From Antennarius striatus (lineage: Eukaryota; Chordata; Actinopteri; Lophiiformes; Antennariidae): DNA of 64,000 nucleotides. Shown here in pieces: positions 1 to 11,184 of the stretch (position 1 is the stretch's first letter; the number at the start of each line of letters is the position of its first letter). Position numbers and translations under genes: made by a program. The stretch spans positions 16,184,001 to 16,248,000 of the forward strand of contig NC_090784.1 in assembly GCF_040054535.1 (NCBI RefSeq). The letters run 5' to 3'. The notes under the pieces were generated by a model. It made no database searches. It saw only the letters and a list, made by a program, of their open reading frames with translations, and was not told where the DNA came from.

Positions 1-822
1 TATTTAGATATCAGCTTTTGAGTGTGTTGAGGCATGGATGAGTCACACGTTTGCATTTCTGCTTTAGGTTTATTTATGTCAATATTTAAATTATCATTAC
101 CTTAACTGCGAGATATATAATGTAATGTGAATGTAGAAATTTTAATTCAGATTTGAATGGTCATTACAGAAATTTGTATATAGTGAAATGTGAATGAAGA
201 ATTTTTAATTCAGACTTGAATGGTGATTACTTAACTTTGTAAATGTTACATTTACAGAGCAGAACTATGATTGAGATATTTAAATGTGGTTGCCTTTGGT
301 TTCAACAATGTAATGAACATTTAGCTGCATCTTTATTCTTCTACTTCACTATATTGAGGGAAATATTATGGCTCACGTCTTCCAAGCTGGTATCCATACC
401 TACGCACTCCAAAGACACCATAATAGCCACTAAACAAGCTCTTGCTGTAAAGAAAATTAAGGGGTTGGTTAACTGTAATTACTGGGGAAAAGAATATATG
501 TTCTCAACTTATGGTATCTCCAGTGGTGTCAACAAAATGTCAACAAGATGACTTTTTCTGGAAAATATAGTTCAAATGAAAGGCTTTTTATACAGTATCG
601 TCAACCTCCTGGTTCCATCCCCATGACTGCTGCTGCTCGCAGATTTCCAACCCTAATCCCGTACCTCTCAGCAGAGGGCAGAAACGCTCTCATCCAAGGT
701 TAAACTCGTGAATTTGGAAACACTTTTGTTCTGTTGTTCTTGAGTGAAACCAATTGAATGTGTGCTTTCATAAGAGCAAATTACAGTCTCACTTATAACC
801 TTGCCTCTGACTTTAGGACTTT
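1..822. other. AT-rich intergenic DNA, nothing recognised
   Basis: Both strands were read here. The open frames are short, have no family resemblance and no convincing splice borders. I see no repeat structure before the transposon that begins at 823. The last six bases (817-822, GACTTT) are the left copy of that element's presumed target duplication. Confidence 0.5.
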
Positions 823-2216
823 AGAGAGTAATTACATACACTTTCTGTTAAAATCAAGTTGATGAGTGACGTCATATAAATTTATCGAAAAAATAAGAAA
901 AAAATATAAACCCGCCCCTTCCTGTGTATATACCGCCACTTCCGTGAATGTCCCTTCCTTTCGGTGAATGTCCCTCCCTTCCGACGATCATATCATGAAA
1001 AAAAATATCAGTCAGTGTATGTAAAACTATGAGTTAGAAGTGGCGTGATCCAGTTCTTAATGAAGTATAATGAGAAACCCATGGTGGTATAGCATGCGTG
1101 ACACTGAATGCCCCTATTCAGTGGGGCTGACCCACCGCCGTTCTTGTTGAAGTTCAATGAGGAAGCTGTGTTTGTAAGTGTTATTACATTAACCGATGGA
1201 CACTTGGCCTAGTTATAAGGAGGCCCATTTCCACTGACTGTCCTTAAAAAACTGAGAATAATAAGCTATAATGAGAAACGCATGAGTATGTGTATGTTGA
1301 CACAAAAACACCTGTGGTGTTTCATTTGGGGATCTCATGGGAGAGGTGGTCTAGATTTGTCTGCAGAGGGGTCTTTGACAGAAGATAAGAAGCTGTGCAT
1401 CAGAGACTTTTCCACACCCGGTTGATGTCCAAGGGAGATTTCTGTGACATGGGGAGTTGTATGTGAGTTTATCTTTAATTATAATGCAAATGGTTGTAAT
1501 ATTGAATAACGTATTGACATGGTATTAACATTGCTTTTTAGTTGCACGATAGAACGGGGGTGACAGGGAAAAACAGTTTACGCGGGGATAGACTTTACAT
1601 GGATCAGACCAAAGTAATTTTTAACATAATAATTTTTACATCCCGCTTCAAAGCGGTGATGTATTGTAACTGTCAGTGTTCGTGTGTGCGTTTGTTCATT
1701 TGTCCGTTCGTTCGTCCGTTCGTATGTCCACCAAATATATTTGCAACCGTTGCAGATAGAAGGATAAAACAAAAAGCGCATTACTCAGGCAGCAAAGGGA
1801 TTGAAAATGAGATGGTGACCTTGACCTTGAGAAAAGTAGGTCAAATTCAACTTTTGTACACTCAGGAACCGGATAAGATAAAAAGACGAAGAAGGCCAGT
1901 GTGAGTAAAAACATAGCTCAAAGCTAATGCTTTGATCTACCTACGCACTAGCTTTGATCTATGGTCCCTAACCTGAAAGGTCAAAGCTATGCACTTATGC
2001 ACTTACCCCGACCTACCCTGGAAGTAGGTCAGGTTAAGTCGCGGGATGTTGCAGTCTTTGACTGCCTTGGTTCTTGTTTCGAATTATTTTTTGATTTCTA
2101 ATAGGAAAATTACAACTAGCTTGCATGTGTGGGTACAATGAGCAGAAGTCAGAATATGAAATTTTTTCAAGTTCTGTCAACTTGATTTTGACAGAAAATA
2201 TATCTAATTACTCTCT
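823..2216. mobile_element. Non-autonomous DNA transposon, 1.39 kb, 40-bp terminal inverted repeats
   Basis: The left end (823-862) and the reverse complement of the right end (2177-2216) match at 36 of 40 positions. Both begin AGAGAGTAATTA and end AAAATCAAGTTGA. The same six bases, GACTTT, flank the element at 817-822 and 2217-2222, as expected for a target-site duplication. No transposase-like reading frame lies between the ends, so the copy must be mobilised in trans or is dead. A separate dispersed repeat (1636-2079) sits inside it. The superfamily is not clear: a 6-bp duplication is unusual, and if the terminal T/C before AGAGAG belongs to the inverted repeat the duplication reads ACTT. 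Two internal stretches around 1066 and 1269 share TATAATGAGAAAC and may be a local duplication. Confidence 0.72.
1636..2079 (+). repeat. Dispersed repeat family, copy A (about 440 bp)
   Basis: This segment recurs at 34565-35003 on the same strand and, truncated, at 30797-31099 on the opposite strand. Shared blocks include TTTGCAACCGTTGCAGATA, a CAACTTTTGTACACTCAGGAA-like block and GGCCAGTGTGAGTAA. The left end folds on itself (CCGCTT-CA-AAGCGG), and near the right end is GCGGGATGT, the inverse of the ACATCCCGC at the left end. A TTCGTCCGTTCG-type short tandem follows the left hairpin. No coding capacity is seen. It lies within the 823-2216 transposon, so it may have inserted later or been captured. 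Confidence 0.75.
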
Positions 2217-2598
2217 GACTTTCCTTCCCTCACACATATTTATTTTAGCTCTCCTCTCTTATTAAGGTCTGAGTGAAGAGAATAGATTTCACCACATTAG
2301 GTGGAAAGGCATTAACATATTGGATTTACACATTTCTTATTTGCCGCACAGTGTCTCAATAATACATGTTATATCTGGCATCACACCATGAATCTTACAC
2401 AAAGGACATTAGCCCACTCTTGTTTTGGGTTCACGGTTATTTTTCTCTCAATGGAAGCAAGAACGGAGACTATGTACTGCAAATGGCATATACGTGTGAA
2501 GTTATGTATATTTGTTTAATGTATTATTATTAGTATAACTATTATTATTGTTATGCAATCTAGAATATTTCTGTGGTAAAGATATCATTGCTGTAGAC

Positions 2599-4245
2599 CA
2601 GTGTTCCCTCTAAACTGCGCGCTTGCGCAATTGCGCACTGTTCGCACAGTCAGCGCACAAGAAATTCTATGCTGCGCATAAAATAAAATTCGATATGAAC
2701 GTATTGTGATATCCCGAGTGTTGTTACTGTTGTGTGTTGCTGCCCTGAGTTGTTCTGCTTGTGTGTGAGTTGTGCATGAGTTCGCCAGACTTGAGGGAGG
2801 GACGTGTGAGTGTGTAAGGTGAGTCCTGAGCGGGAGTTGAGAGGAGTTTTGGACGCCGCTCGCCGAAAGAAGTCCGTGGTACTTATCCTTGTCCATATTA
2901 CACGACACCGGGAGTGTCACAGTATTAAATACAGTAATATCTGATATTAGATCCAATGTAACCTTATTAATTACAAAAACATTATTGTTTTCTGTACCAT
3001 ACGGTAAGGTTGACTGACGCTACGCACTCCATGATAGTACAGACGGTGCTGCTTGTGCGCGCTGCTAAACGCGCCGCGCAGGTTAACTCGTTAATGACTT
3101 GAAACGGACGGACAGGGACACATCCACTCACCAAGCCAAAGAAAAGAAGAAATGCTGTTCTTTATAACATGGAATGGGTGTCGGAGAACATGTGCAGATA
3201 CTAATACAGGACCAAGTTGTGAAACTGGGTGACATTTATTTCTTTTTGAGAAAGTTCAAAGCAAGAAGCAGACCAAGCCATTAACCTGCACAAAGTGTAC
3301 GACCAAGTGAAAAATAAGTTAAAATTTAAGTCAGATTTGTGCATACTCTAATGACATTAAGATTTTTTAAAATGTTTATCATGAAATGCTACCACTGGAT
3401 AATTTTGGGTAGTAGAAATGCTAATAAAAAAAGGAGTAATTAGATGTTTTATAGACAAATAGTTAGGCATTTACACTGTATCTCAAGCAACAGTACACGT
3501 CATTGTCCAAAATGTGAATGTTTTAATGTGCACAAAATGTGATGTCTGATAGGTGTCTATGTGTCATTTCTTCCACAACTGGACCTCACCCAGGCCAAAG
3601 CAGGACCCTCACATGTAACATACTACACATCTCATGAAGAACAAGATTTTTGTCTTTTTCATTTCAAGTGTGTCACGGTTCAGAGTGGCTGTGCTGGTGT
3701 GTGGCAGGGAGAGAGGCCAAGCTAGAGGCCAAGCTTGTGGGTGAAGCCTCGGCTCCACGCCTGTTGGTCCTCTCCACACCTGTTACTCATCACAACACCC
3801 ATTGCTGGTCATCTCGCCTGAATGCAATGGGTTTAATTGTCATGAGGCTTTTTAAGACGGGGTTTTTGCAGAGCCCTTGGCGGGTTCATTTCTCAAGTTT
3901 GGTTCCTGGAAGTTTTCCTGATTTTGTGATTCTTGTTGGTTCTGGGGAATTTTTGAGTTTCTTATTAAATCATTTAGAAAAGATTCGCTTTTGGTGTCCT
4001 GCATTTGGGTCCATATCCCGCCACACGTGACAAAGTGGGCCAAATCACTTACATTGAAAGTAAACTAATGAAAATTGCTACTGTTTGATTATTTTAACAA
4101 GCCATATAACTTGCTATGATCCAAGGTTTTAAACAAATGTGATACTAGTGTGAGGCCGCAGCGCGCACATGTGATTTTGTTCACAGTGGTTCTCAGTGCG
4201 CTAAGGTCGTGCGTATGCCCAGACACATGAACAATTAGAACATTG
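2599..4245 (+). mobile_element. hAT-like DNA transposon remnant with 8-bp target duplication
   Basis: The left end starts CAGTGTTCCCTCTAAACTGC and continues into GCGC-rich sequence of a type I associate with fish hAT repeats. The right end, read inverted, starts CAATGTTC, matching 7 of the first 8 bases. The 8-bp sequence CTGTAGAC flanks both ends (2591-2598 and 4246-4253), the duplication length typical of hAT insertions. No transposase frame survives. A solo LTR (3671-4032) interrupts the right part, so the original element was about 1.28 kb. The inverted repeats are short and imperfect, so the assignment rests mainly on the CAGTG start and the exact flanking octamer. Confidence 0.6.
3671..4032 (+). 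mobile_element. Solo LTR of an LTR retrotransposon (362 bp)
   Basis: The segment starts TGTCACGG and ends CACGTGACA, giving the TG...CA borders and a short terminal inversion (TGTCACG/CGTGACA) typical of LTRs. It is flanked by a perfect 5-bp duplication, AAGTG (3666-3670 and 4033-4037). An ATTAAA polyadenylation-like motif lies near 3964. No internal gag-pol region or second LTR is present, so this is what remains after LTR-LTR recombination. Size and 5-bp duplication suit a Gypsy-type element, but the family is not proven. It is nested inside the hAT-like element. The 126-residue open frame through it is incidental. Confidence 0.8.
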
Positions 4246-4253
4246 CTGTAGAC

Positions 4254-6600
4254 TCTTACCGCAGTCAGGGCTGCTGGTTGTATAGTGACCACTAGATGGC
4301 GCTTCAATAACTTATTTATTCATGAGAGAGCGGAACTGTTTAAATGACGTCAAACATCATTGTGTAGAGATGGCATACCAGCCTGCATTACCAACTGTCT
4401 AAAAGGGGGGGGGGGGGGGGTAAACAATACTGGAATAGCTGCTTGTCATTCTTAATGCCACACCCCACCCCCATGTTGCGCAGTAATTTTATTGACGTCT
4501 TGTCATTGTCAGCAGTGGAAAAGAATTAAAAAAATAATTTTCAAATAAGGTGGAAAGTGAAACCGTACTGCCAGATTACTTTGTTGTATCTAGCCAACCT
4601 GCATTCAGAAAAAACATTCGCATCAGAAATACATTCAAAGTGCTAGAAGGGAGAAAAGTCCTTCTTTGGAAGGGGGCATTTGTGACTCCTATACACAATA
4701 TATATTTTTATAAAAATGAGTGACAAAAGAAAAACCTTAATAGTATAGATGCACAATGAATTCATACATCCTTCATTACATAGATATATGTCCAATTGGG
4801 CTTAGTAATACAAAAATCAGTGACACAATTCTACAGACAATAATGATCTGGACAGTTTTTCTTCCAATATTCTCCAGTGGATGAGACTTCATGGATGGTA
4901 CCCCAGAAGTCTGGTCCAGGCCTGAATGAGTGTCTTCTAGTGAGGAGGTCCAGTGGTTCTGTTCTTCTTGGATTTCAGGCACCAGTTGTCTCAGATAGAA
5001 AACCGTAAATCCCAACCTAGCTTGTTATTAAGGCACAGGCCCACCTACCTAGAGCAAGGGACAGTTACCAGGTTTTTCCACATTAAAGGGCTAATTTTTT
5101 AAACCACACTAGTGTTGCACAAAACTTGATGTTATAGAGGAATGATGATTCTCTGCAAAATACTGCCTGGTCTATCTTATTGTAGAAAGAGAAAAGGAAG
5201 TTATCTAGTATTTCACAATTCAAAGACTAAATAGTAAAATAAAACAAAAAACATAACAATAATAAATATTGTGAGGCAGCAGAATATTTTACAGCCACCA
5301 CTAACCCATATGAAGTTTTGGCCTTTGTGTTGGAAACATGTGCTATCACTGGAAACCAGTAACATTTATGGAGCACATGTGCACGTGTAGTTTTACCTGT
5401 TTCACTGGTAGCACAACCGCAGAGCAAGCACAGATTTAAGGTTAGGGGGTGGTAATGGGTGGGATGGATGAGCTCACCACAAAATTATATATAGACTTCC
5501 TGCACCCTCACTTCTTAACCCACCAACACACTCACTCCTGGCACTTTTGTGCACGAGGATGAGATTCAAAGTTTAAAAAAGCGAGGTGATTCCCATACCC
5601 ATAACCACTTCAAACAGAACACATACAAGTGTAGAGTTTTATGTTTGCAGTGAAACAAGGCTTCTGTTCTGTGTTTTTCTGTTACAATATATGGAGTTTT
5701 GTTCCTCTGGAAAAAAAATGAGTTTTTATTGTAAACCACATCCCACTCAACTAGAGCCTTTATATCCCATCAAAACCAAAGTTGGGAGGGGATCAGAATG
5801 GGTTCCATCCATGTCGTTTCATTTGCTGAGCATACCTCAGAAACTTGAATATTGCTTTCACAAAACATTCTACACACAACAACTCAAAGTACTGAAGAGG
5901 TGCCTTCTACTGTTTTGGTGTTTTTTTTTAAAACTAGTTATTTTCTTTTTTCATGCGACTTCTAATCTGGTGTCTCATATCTGGGCCAAGTCTCAAATGG
6001 TCCTGATCCGACACCCCACTCGATATTTTTTCATCAAAACTAATTTAATAGATTCATATTTAATATTATTTCACAAAAGTTTCCTAGGCTCAACAGAACA
6101 AGTACTGAAGAAAATTACTCTGTTTCTATTAGTTGAATTTTTTTAATCATGAAAAATTTAATTTAGACTCATTCTGTGGGTGGCATTGGTTTCCAGGCTG
6201 CACCTCAAAAAGCGATCAGTATGTGACTGCAGGAAAACATCTGATCGATTTATTCATTGCATGTTTTAATAGTTTAAAAATAAAACTTGAATACGTTTAA
6301 TAAGAAGAATAGCATTTACGGGAACAACTTGGTGCGCGTAATACTTAGGGTTCTATTTTTTATTATTATTCTTGACTGAACCCACTTGAATTCTTGCGCT
6401 ACAATCCCTCACTGCTTCCACAGTGGATGTGGCGCATCGACTGTAAGTTGCGTTAAACACAACGCGCTCCTTTTAATCACCCACCACACACCTGTTCTGT
6501 GACATCACCCCCTCAATCCACCCTCCACCCCCTCAACGTGGTCACCTCAGGCTTCAGAAGGAATACCGCTGAGTCATGAGGAAGGGGGGCAGTAAGTCTA
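4254..6600. other. Non-coding stretch; only a poly-G tract seen
   Basis: The only structured feature seen is a run of 16 G at 4405-4420. The longest open frame (5586-6146) begins on a non-ATG codon, has no recognisable domain and its composition follows the local T-rich DNA, so I do not call it a gene. Confidence 0.5.
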
Positions 6601-7260
6601 TTTCAGGGGAAACTGCTCTTGCTAATGAGAGGTAAGTAATAAGCAGATATCCTTCAATCCGCTTTCGCTGCCCGCTGCGCTCTGCCCAACCCACCGATGC
6701 AATGCGCGAAGATGCCCAGAGACGGGGGAGGTGGAGGGAGGACGGGGGTGGGGGGGGGGTGGAGGAGGAGGAGGAGCGGGGTCTTCAAACCTGCCCACCT
6801 CTCTCCTCCCTCCGACAGACACCGCTGCTGGCCTATCGCGCCAGAGCCGGACCCCCTCCCTCCCTCCGATCGCCCTCCCCCAGCGCCCTGCCCACCCCGG
6901 CGGTCTCTTCTCCAGACCTGCCAGAGCCAATCCGCGACTGGGTGTAAGTAGGGCAAGCCGCTTCCTGGTTCTCAGAAGGAAGGAGCAAGGGAGTCGGAGT
7001 GGGCCAGCAGAGGCAGCAGACAGGGGGGGTCGCAGCAGCCCTTAGAGCCGGAGGTCTGCGCACAGAGGACCAAAGGGAGAAGACGCGCAAAGAACACAAC
7101 CGGCACGGGTTTTGCGCACAGGACGAGCTGAACGGAGGCTCCCGGTGCAGACAAGAGAAAATAAAAAAAAAGTCGTCAGGGTGGGACGAAATAATCCAGG
7201 AAGTGTGGAGGCCGGCCAGGTGGGAGGTGGGACACCCGCACTCAGGTAGGTGCTTCACCT
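6600..7260 (+). promoter_or_regulatory. zbtb7b: CpG-rich candidate promoter and 5' exon region of zbtb7b
   Basis: This is the clearest CpG-rich block in the first 20 kb, purine/pyrimidine-skewed with many GGAGG and CCTCC runs. It lies upstream of zbtb7b on the same strand. Good splice donors occur after it: GAGAG|GTAAGT at about 6630 and CTCAG|GTAGGT at about 7245. Vertebrate ZBTB7 genes usually have non-coding first exons far from the BTB exon, so this is the best promoter candidate. The GC-rich open frames in all six frames here are composition artefacts. The transcription start is not determined. Confidence 0.45.
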
Positions 7261-7996
7261 GAAACCTGCGATTTTGGCTGAAAAGCTTTTTTTTAAAACA
7301 CTCACAAATGGACATGTGAGCGTCGGCTGTGCCGTGACATGCCTCCACAGCCTCCCTCCTGCCTTCCTCTCCGGTTCTGATCGGGGTCACGGGAGGACAA
7401 TCCACGTCACGGGTGTTCGGTAACTCCCGTCGACATCAATTCCCCTCTCTATAATACAGAGCACAGCCCGTGTCCCCGACCGCCTTCACCTATAGTTGCG
7501 CAAAGTTCAAACCCAAACGCAGGTCGCGGGAGTTCGTTACCTGTTTTGTTTGTTTGTTTGTTTGTTGTGAAACAGGTGCAGCAGCCACCTTTAAATGCGC
7601 GGGGGAGTGTTTGCGTTTGAGAAGGAGAGGGAGCGACGGAGCAGGGTCGGCGGGTACATTTCTGGAGACTCAGCTTCTAATTATAGCTGAGAACACCGGC
7701 TGACATCCAAAACCTAACCTGTTCACACGCACATCACCTGTCTGTCTGTGGCCCACGGGCGCGCAGAGTGGTGGATCACACGCCTCGATGCGCCTCCTTC
7801 AGTGGTCTGTTCATCATCATCATCTTCATCATTACCCCCCGCCCCCCACCATCCCCACGGCGCACCCAGTGTTTTATGTTAATCCCCTCACTATCCCGTG
7901 TTGGAATAGGATGTTCCAAGGCTGTAATGTTAGGTTGAGACTACTGTCTACCTCATGCGTGGGGAGGGTTGTCATGCCAGTGGGCTTTTTTTTTTT

Positions 7997-7998
<2 letters not shown>

Positions 7999-8027
<29 letters not shown>
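7999..8027. repeat. (TG)n microsatellite
   Basis: About 14 uninterrupted TG units follow a T-run, within the presumed first intron of zbtb7b. Confidence 0.95.
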
Positions 8028-8566
8028 TGACTCGCCCCTCTGACAGACTGGCCTAACAAGCTCAACTGGCTTGGGTTTGGTTTCCCTGACTTGGGCACAG
8101 CCTGCCTGTTTGGTTAAATCTTCAGTCGTCCATGCAGGTAGTTAATGTCTTATGCCCCGTCGCCTCAGGTGTTCCAGTTTTTTTGGCCTTCTTACTTTTT
8201 TTCCCCTCAAACACGAGGCAAAAAAAAAGTCGTCTATAGACTTCTGTCTGCGAGGAAGCCATGAGTGACGGGATGGAAATTTCGGAGAAGAGAAAGCCAT
8301 GTTGTTTTCTTTTTGTCACTGTTTTGCTCCATGTGCCATCATGTGGGTGGGCTTCTCTAATGTTCTCTACATATGGAAAAGCCATCAGGGCTTTGAAATA
8401 AATTGTTAATGCCAGCTCTGTTTGCCCTCGCTTGGTTTTCAATATAATGAGACATCTGTGCTTCATCCCTCGTTCCTGCTGTCCTGACACGACCCGCCTT
8501 CCCTCCTGCTTTCAGCAGGCGCTCTTCTCATAGGTGATATCTCCATTCCTCTCCAATCGTTGTATG

Positions 8567-8584
<18 letters not shown>

Positions 8585-8598
<14 letters not shown>

Positions 8599-8610
8599 AC
8601 ACACACACAC
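8585..8610. repeat. (CA)n microsatellite
   Basis: A perfect CA run of about 13 units, within the presumed first intron of zbtb7b. Confidence 0.95.
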
Positions 8611-9070
8611 TCCATGTCACGGCCATCACTTCTTCAATATTTCCCAGAGTGCTTCAGTAATGATTCACATGTGTGAAAACACACCACCAGAGCAGTATGG
8701 TGCCGATCACATGCTGCTCAGATGTGTGTCAGGGGAGCCTGTTAGAATTTCTTTTCTGTAGAAGTCAAAGAAGGAAGTAGGTTTCTTTTTTTCTTTTGAA
8801 AGAAGCCCCACTCCTGTCCAAATTCCATCTGATGTATTATGTGATCGCCCTCGGGGGTGTGTGCTTATCCACAATTAGCTGTAACCTTTTCTTTTTTTAT
8901 ACAATCATTGCTTTTCTAAGCACTTTGTGTTCTACTGGTACTGTATTAGCTCAACATGCTCCCCATCTGTGTTTAAATACTGAAAGATTACTTGACTCAT
9001 GGCCGCACCTATGCATGAATACTGCTCAAATTAGATCATGATAATTTTTCACACCTCCTATTTGTTTCAG

Positions 9071-9179
9071 GTGTATGACTTCTGCTGACCTGTGAGCAAA
9101 GAAGCTGAAGAGGAAGGGAGACAGGCGAGGAGCAGAAAAAAAGCAGGCACCCATCGCCTCCTTAGTTTATGGACTGGAG
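9071..9179 (+). other. zbtb7b: Candidate untranslated exon of zbtb7b
   Basis: A strong acceptor (pyrimidine tract ending TTTGTTTCAG at 9070) is followed 109 bases later by a donor, CTGGAG|GTAGGA. The block is purine-rich, unlike the flanks. It would add two upstream start codons to the leader: a short frame encoding MTSADL then stop, and an ATG near the 3' end (ATGGACTGGAG) that would run out of frame into the coding exon. If real, this exon would lower translation of the main frame. The support is splice-site context only. Confidence 0.35.
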
Positions 9180-9753
9180 GTAGGAAACACACCATTCGGT
9201 GATTACAACAAGACATATTCTCAAAAGATCTAAGCTCACAGAAGTACAAAGGGACAAGAGGTTTTCCTTCAAGTTCCATGTCCCACAAAATGTTCTATCA
9301 CCACACTTAAATGAAATTCATTAACATCTGATCAAACCGATGGGGCAGGAAGCCTGTTGTCAAGGAAATGATTAATTACCAATGCCCTCTGAGTTTGAGA
9401 AGGATATGTAATCGTCTGTGTTTGTCAAGTTATGATATTCCACCAGTCTGGGCAACTGGATGTAGAATCATTCACAGCTAACAGAGACATGACACCAGCA
9501 TTAATATGAAGCTGAGATAATGTGGACTAAGAGTAAGTTGAATGAATTCCGCGTGTCTGTGAAAGGTTAGAAGTCATGTCTGCATGAAATGTAGCTCCAC
9601 ATCCACCACTGTGTAAAATCAGGTTTATAATAATAACTCATAAACTACTGGTGATAAACAGTGGTAATGGTTTCTAGGGCCATGATGGTGTTAGCCACTC
9701 TTTTTGGACAAGGCAGGTCAGAGCAAAATAACATCATTGTGATGTCATCACCA

Positions 9754-9755
<2 letters not shown>

Positions 9756-9824
<69 letters not shown>
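9756..9824. repeat. (TG)n microsatellite, 69 bp
   Basis: An uninterrupted TG run. It creates poly-Val-Cys and poly-Thr-His open frames that are not genes. Confidence 0.97.
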
Positions 9825-9827
<3 letters not shown>

Positions 9828-11159
9828 GATACAACACATAAAAACAGCTTTGTGACCGGCTTTTGATTTGATAAAGCCTGAAACTCTGTAGGAATTCTTG
9901 ACATTTGCAGGTTTTGCTCTCAGACACTGATGCACCATCACAGGTATTGTTTTCTTACTGCATTGTAAAACTAAAAATAAGCTTCAGACAGAATTCTGAC
10001 GGATCTACTTTAACTCAGGAGAGTTTTTTCTCAGATATTCTTTGTCGGTGTTTTGTTTGAATATTAGTGTGAATAATACTAATATATTTAGGAAACCTTT
10101 GGGAAACAGGGTCCAGATTGATTCTTTAATCGTTACAAATGCTTTCTAGCAATACAGATACATTAGCTAGCGCCCTCTGCACCACCTGGCATCACCGGAC
10201 CAATTCACAGATCTGAAGCAAGCTGAAACATCTCTGTTGAAGTTCCATCCTCAGGTAAACAGCCTAAAGAGAGCAGAAAGGAGCTTTGATGGTGTCGTAT
10301 CAAAATATATTTTGGTAGCAAAATGATTGATGGCATGAAAAATAATAGTTTAATTCCGAAAGGATTGAAAATGGACTGATCTCATTCCATCCATAAGCTA
10401 CTTTACTATTGTCCCTGATTTAGATCATCTGGAGTAGAATCTGTGTCCAATTTATTCACATACGTTTTCTTTCTGTTATAGTTCACAGCACACACCCTTT
10501 GTTGAGGGGTCTGACCTCACAGAGTTTTGTTTGCTGTAGAATGATCACATAGAAATTATAAGCTGAAAGATCTGAGCAAGCAGTTAAATATTTTATAAGC
10601 AGCTTGTCGGTTAACCTCTGAAGTCTGTTGGCTGCAGATGCTTCATAACGGCTGAGAGCCCTTAAAGATCGCTTGGGAAGGACGCCAAAATAAAGTTTTG
10701 TGATATGATATGTATCTGATGATGACTCTCTTATGATATGTTTTGTCTTTTGCACGTCATCTCAACAGAGCTAGATCACAGAGGACACAGGTTCAAGCCA
10801 ATGTTAACGCTAGCAAACAACCTGCCATTAAAAATGAAAAATGGAAAAAACATGGGCGATAGTGGATAACATGAAAAAACTGAGGCTTTTTGACTCGCTC
10901 AAAGTTTCATTTCTGTCACCTAAGGATTACAGATACCACATTTGTTGGTTTATCTCTCGAATAATTAAACTATACCACATGAATATTGTTCAGACTGTTA
11001 ATAGAATTCTATTTATAATACCAGATCAGGCAAGAAAACAAGATTCTTTAAACAAACTTATGTACCTCCAGGTTTCCATCCCTCCTGATTGCTGACAATA
11101 ATTGTCAGAGGCAACACAGAAATACCTGCAGAAACTATACATTAAAGTGCTTTTAACTG

Positions 11160-11184
11160 TGTGTGTGTGTGTGTGTGTGTGTGT
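11160..11184. repeat. (GT)n microsatellite
   Basis: A perfect GT run followed by an imperfect CTGTGT extension, in the presumed zbtb7b intron. Confidence 0.93.

Noticed and set aside
3650-4030. 126-residue open frame
   Set aside because: It is entirely the solo LTR, which is non-coding.
5586-6146. 186-residue open frame on the + strand
   Set aside because: No ATG at its start, no recognisable domain, Phe/Leu-rich as expected from T-rich DNA, and no splice context.
6622-7405. Open frames on both strands through the CpG-rich block, up to 190 residues
   Set aside because: GC-rich sequence lacks stop codons in all frames; the translations are Pro/Gly/Arg-rich with no domain.
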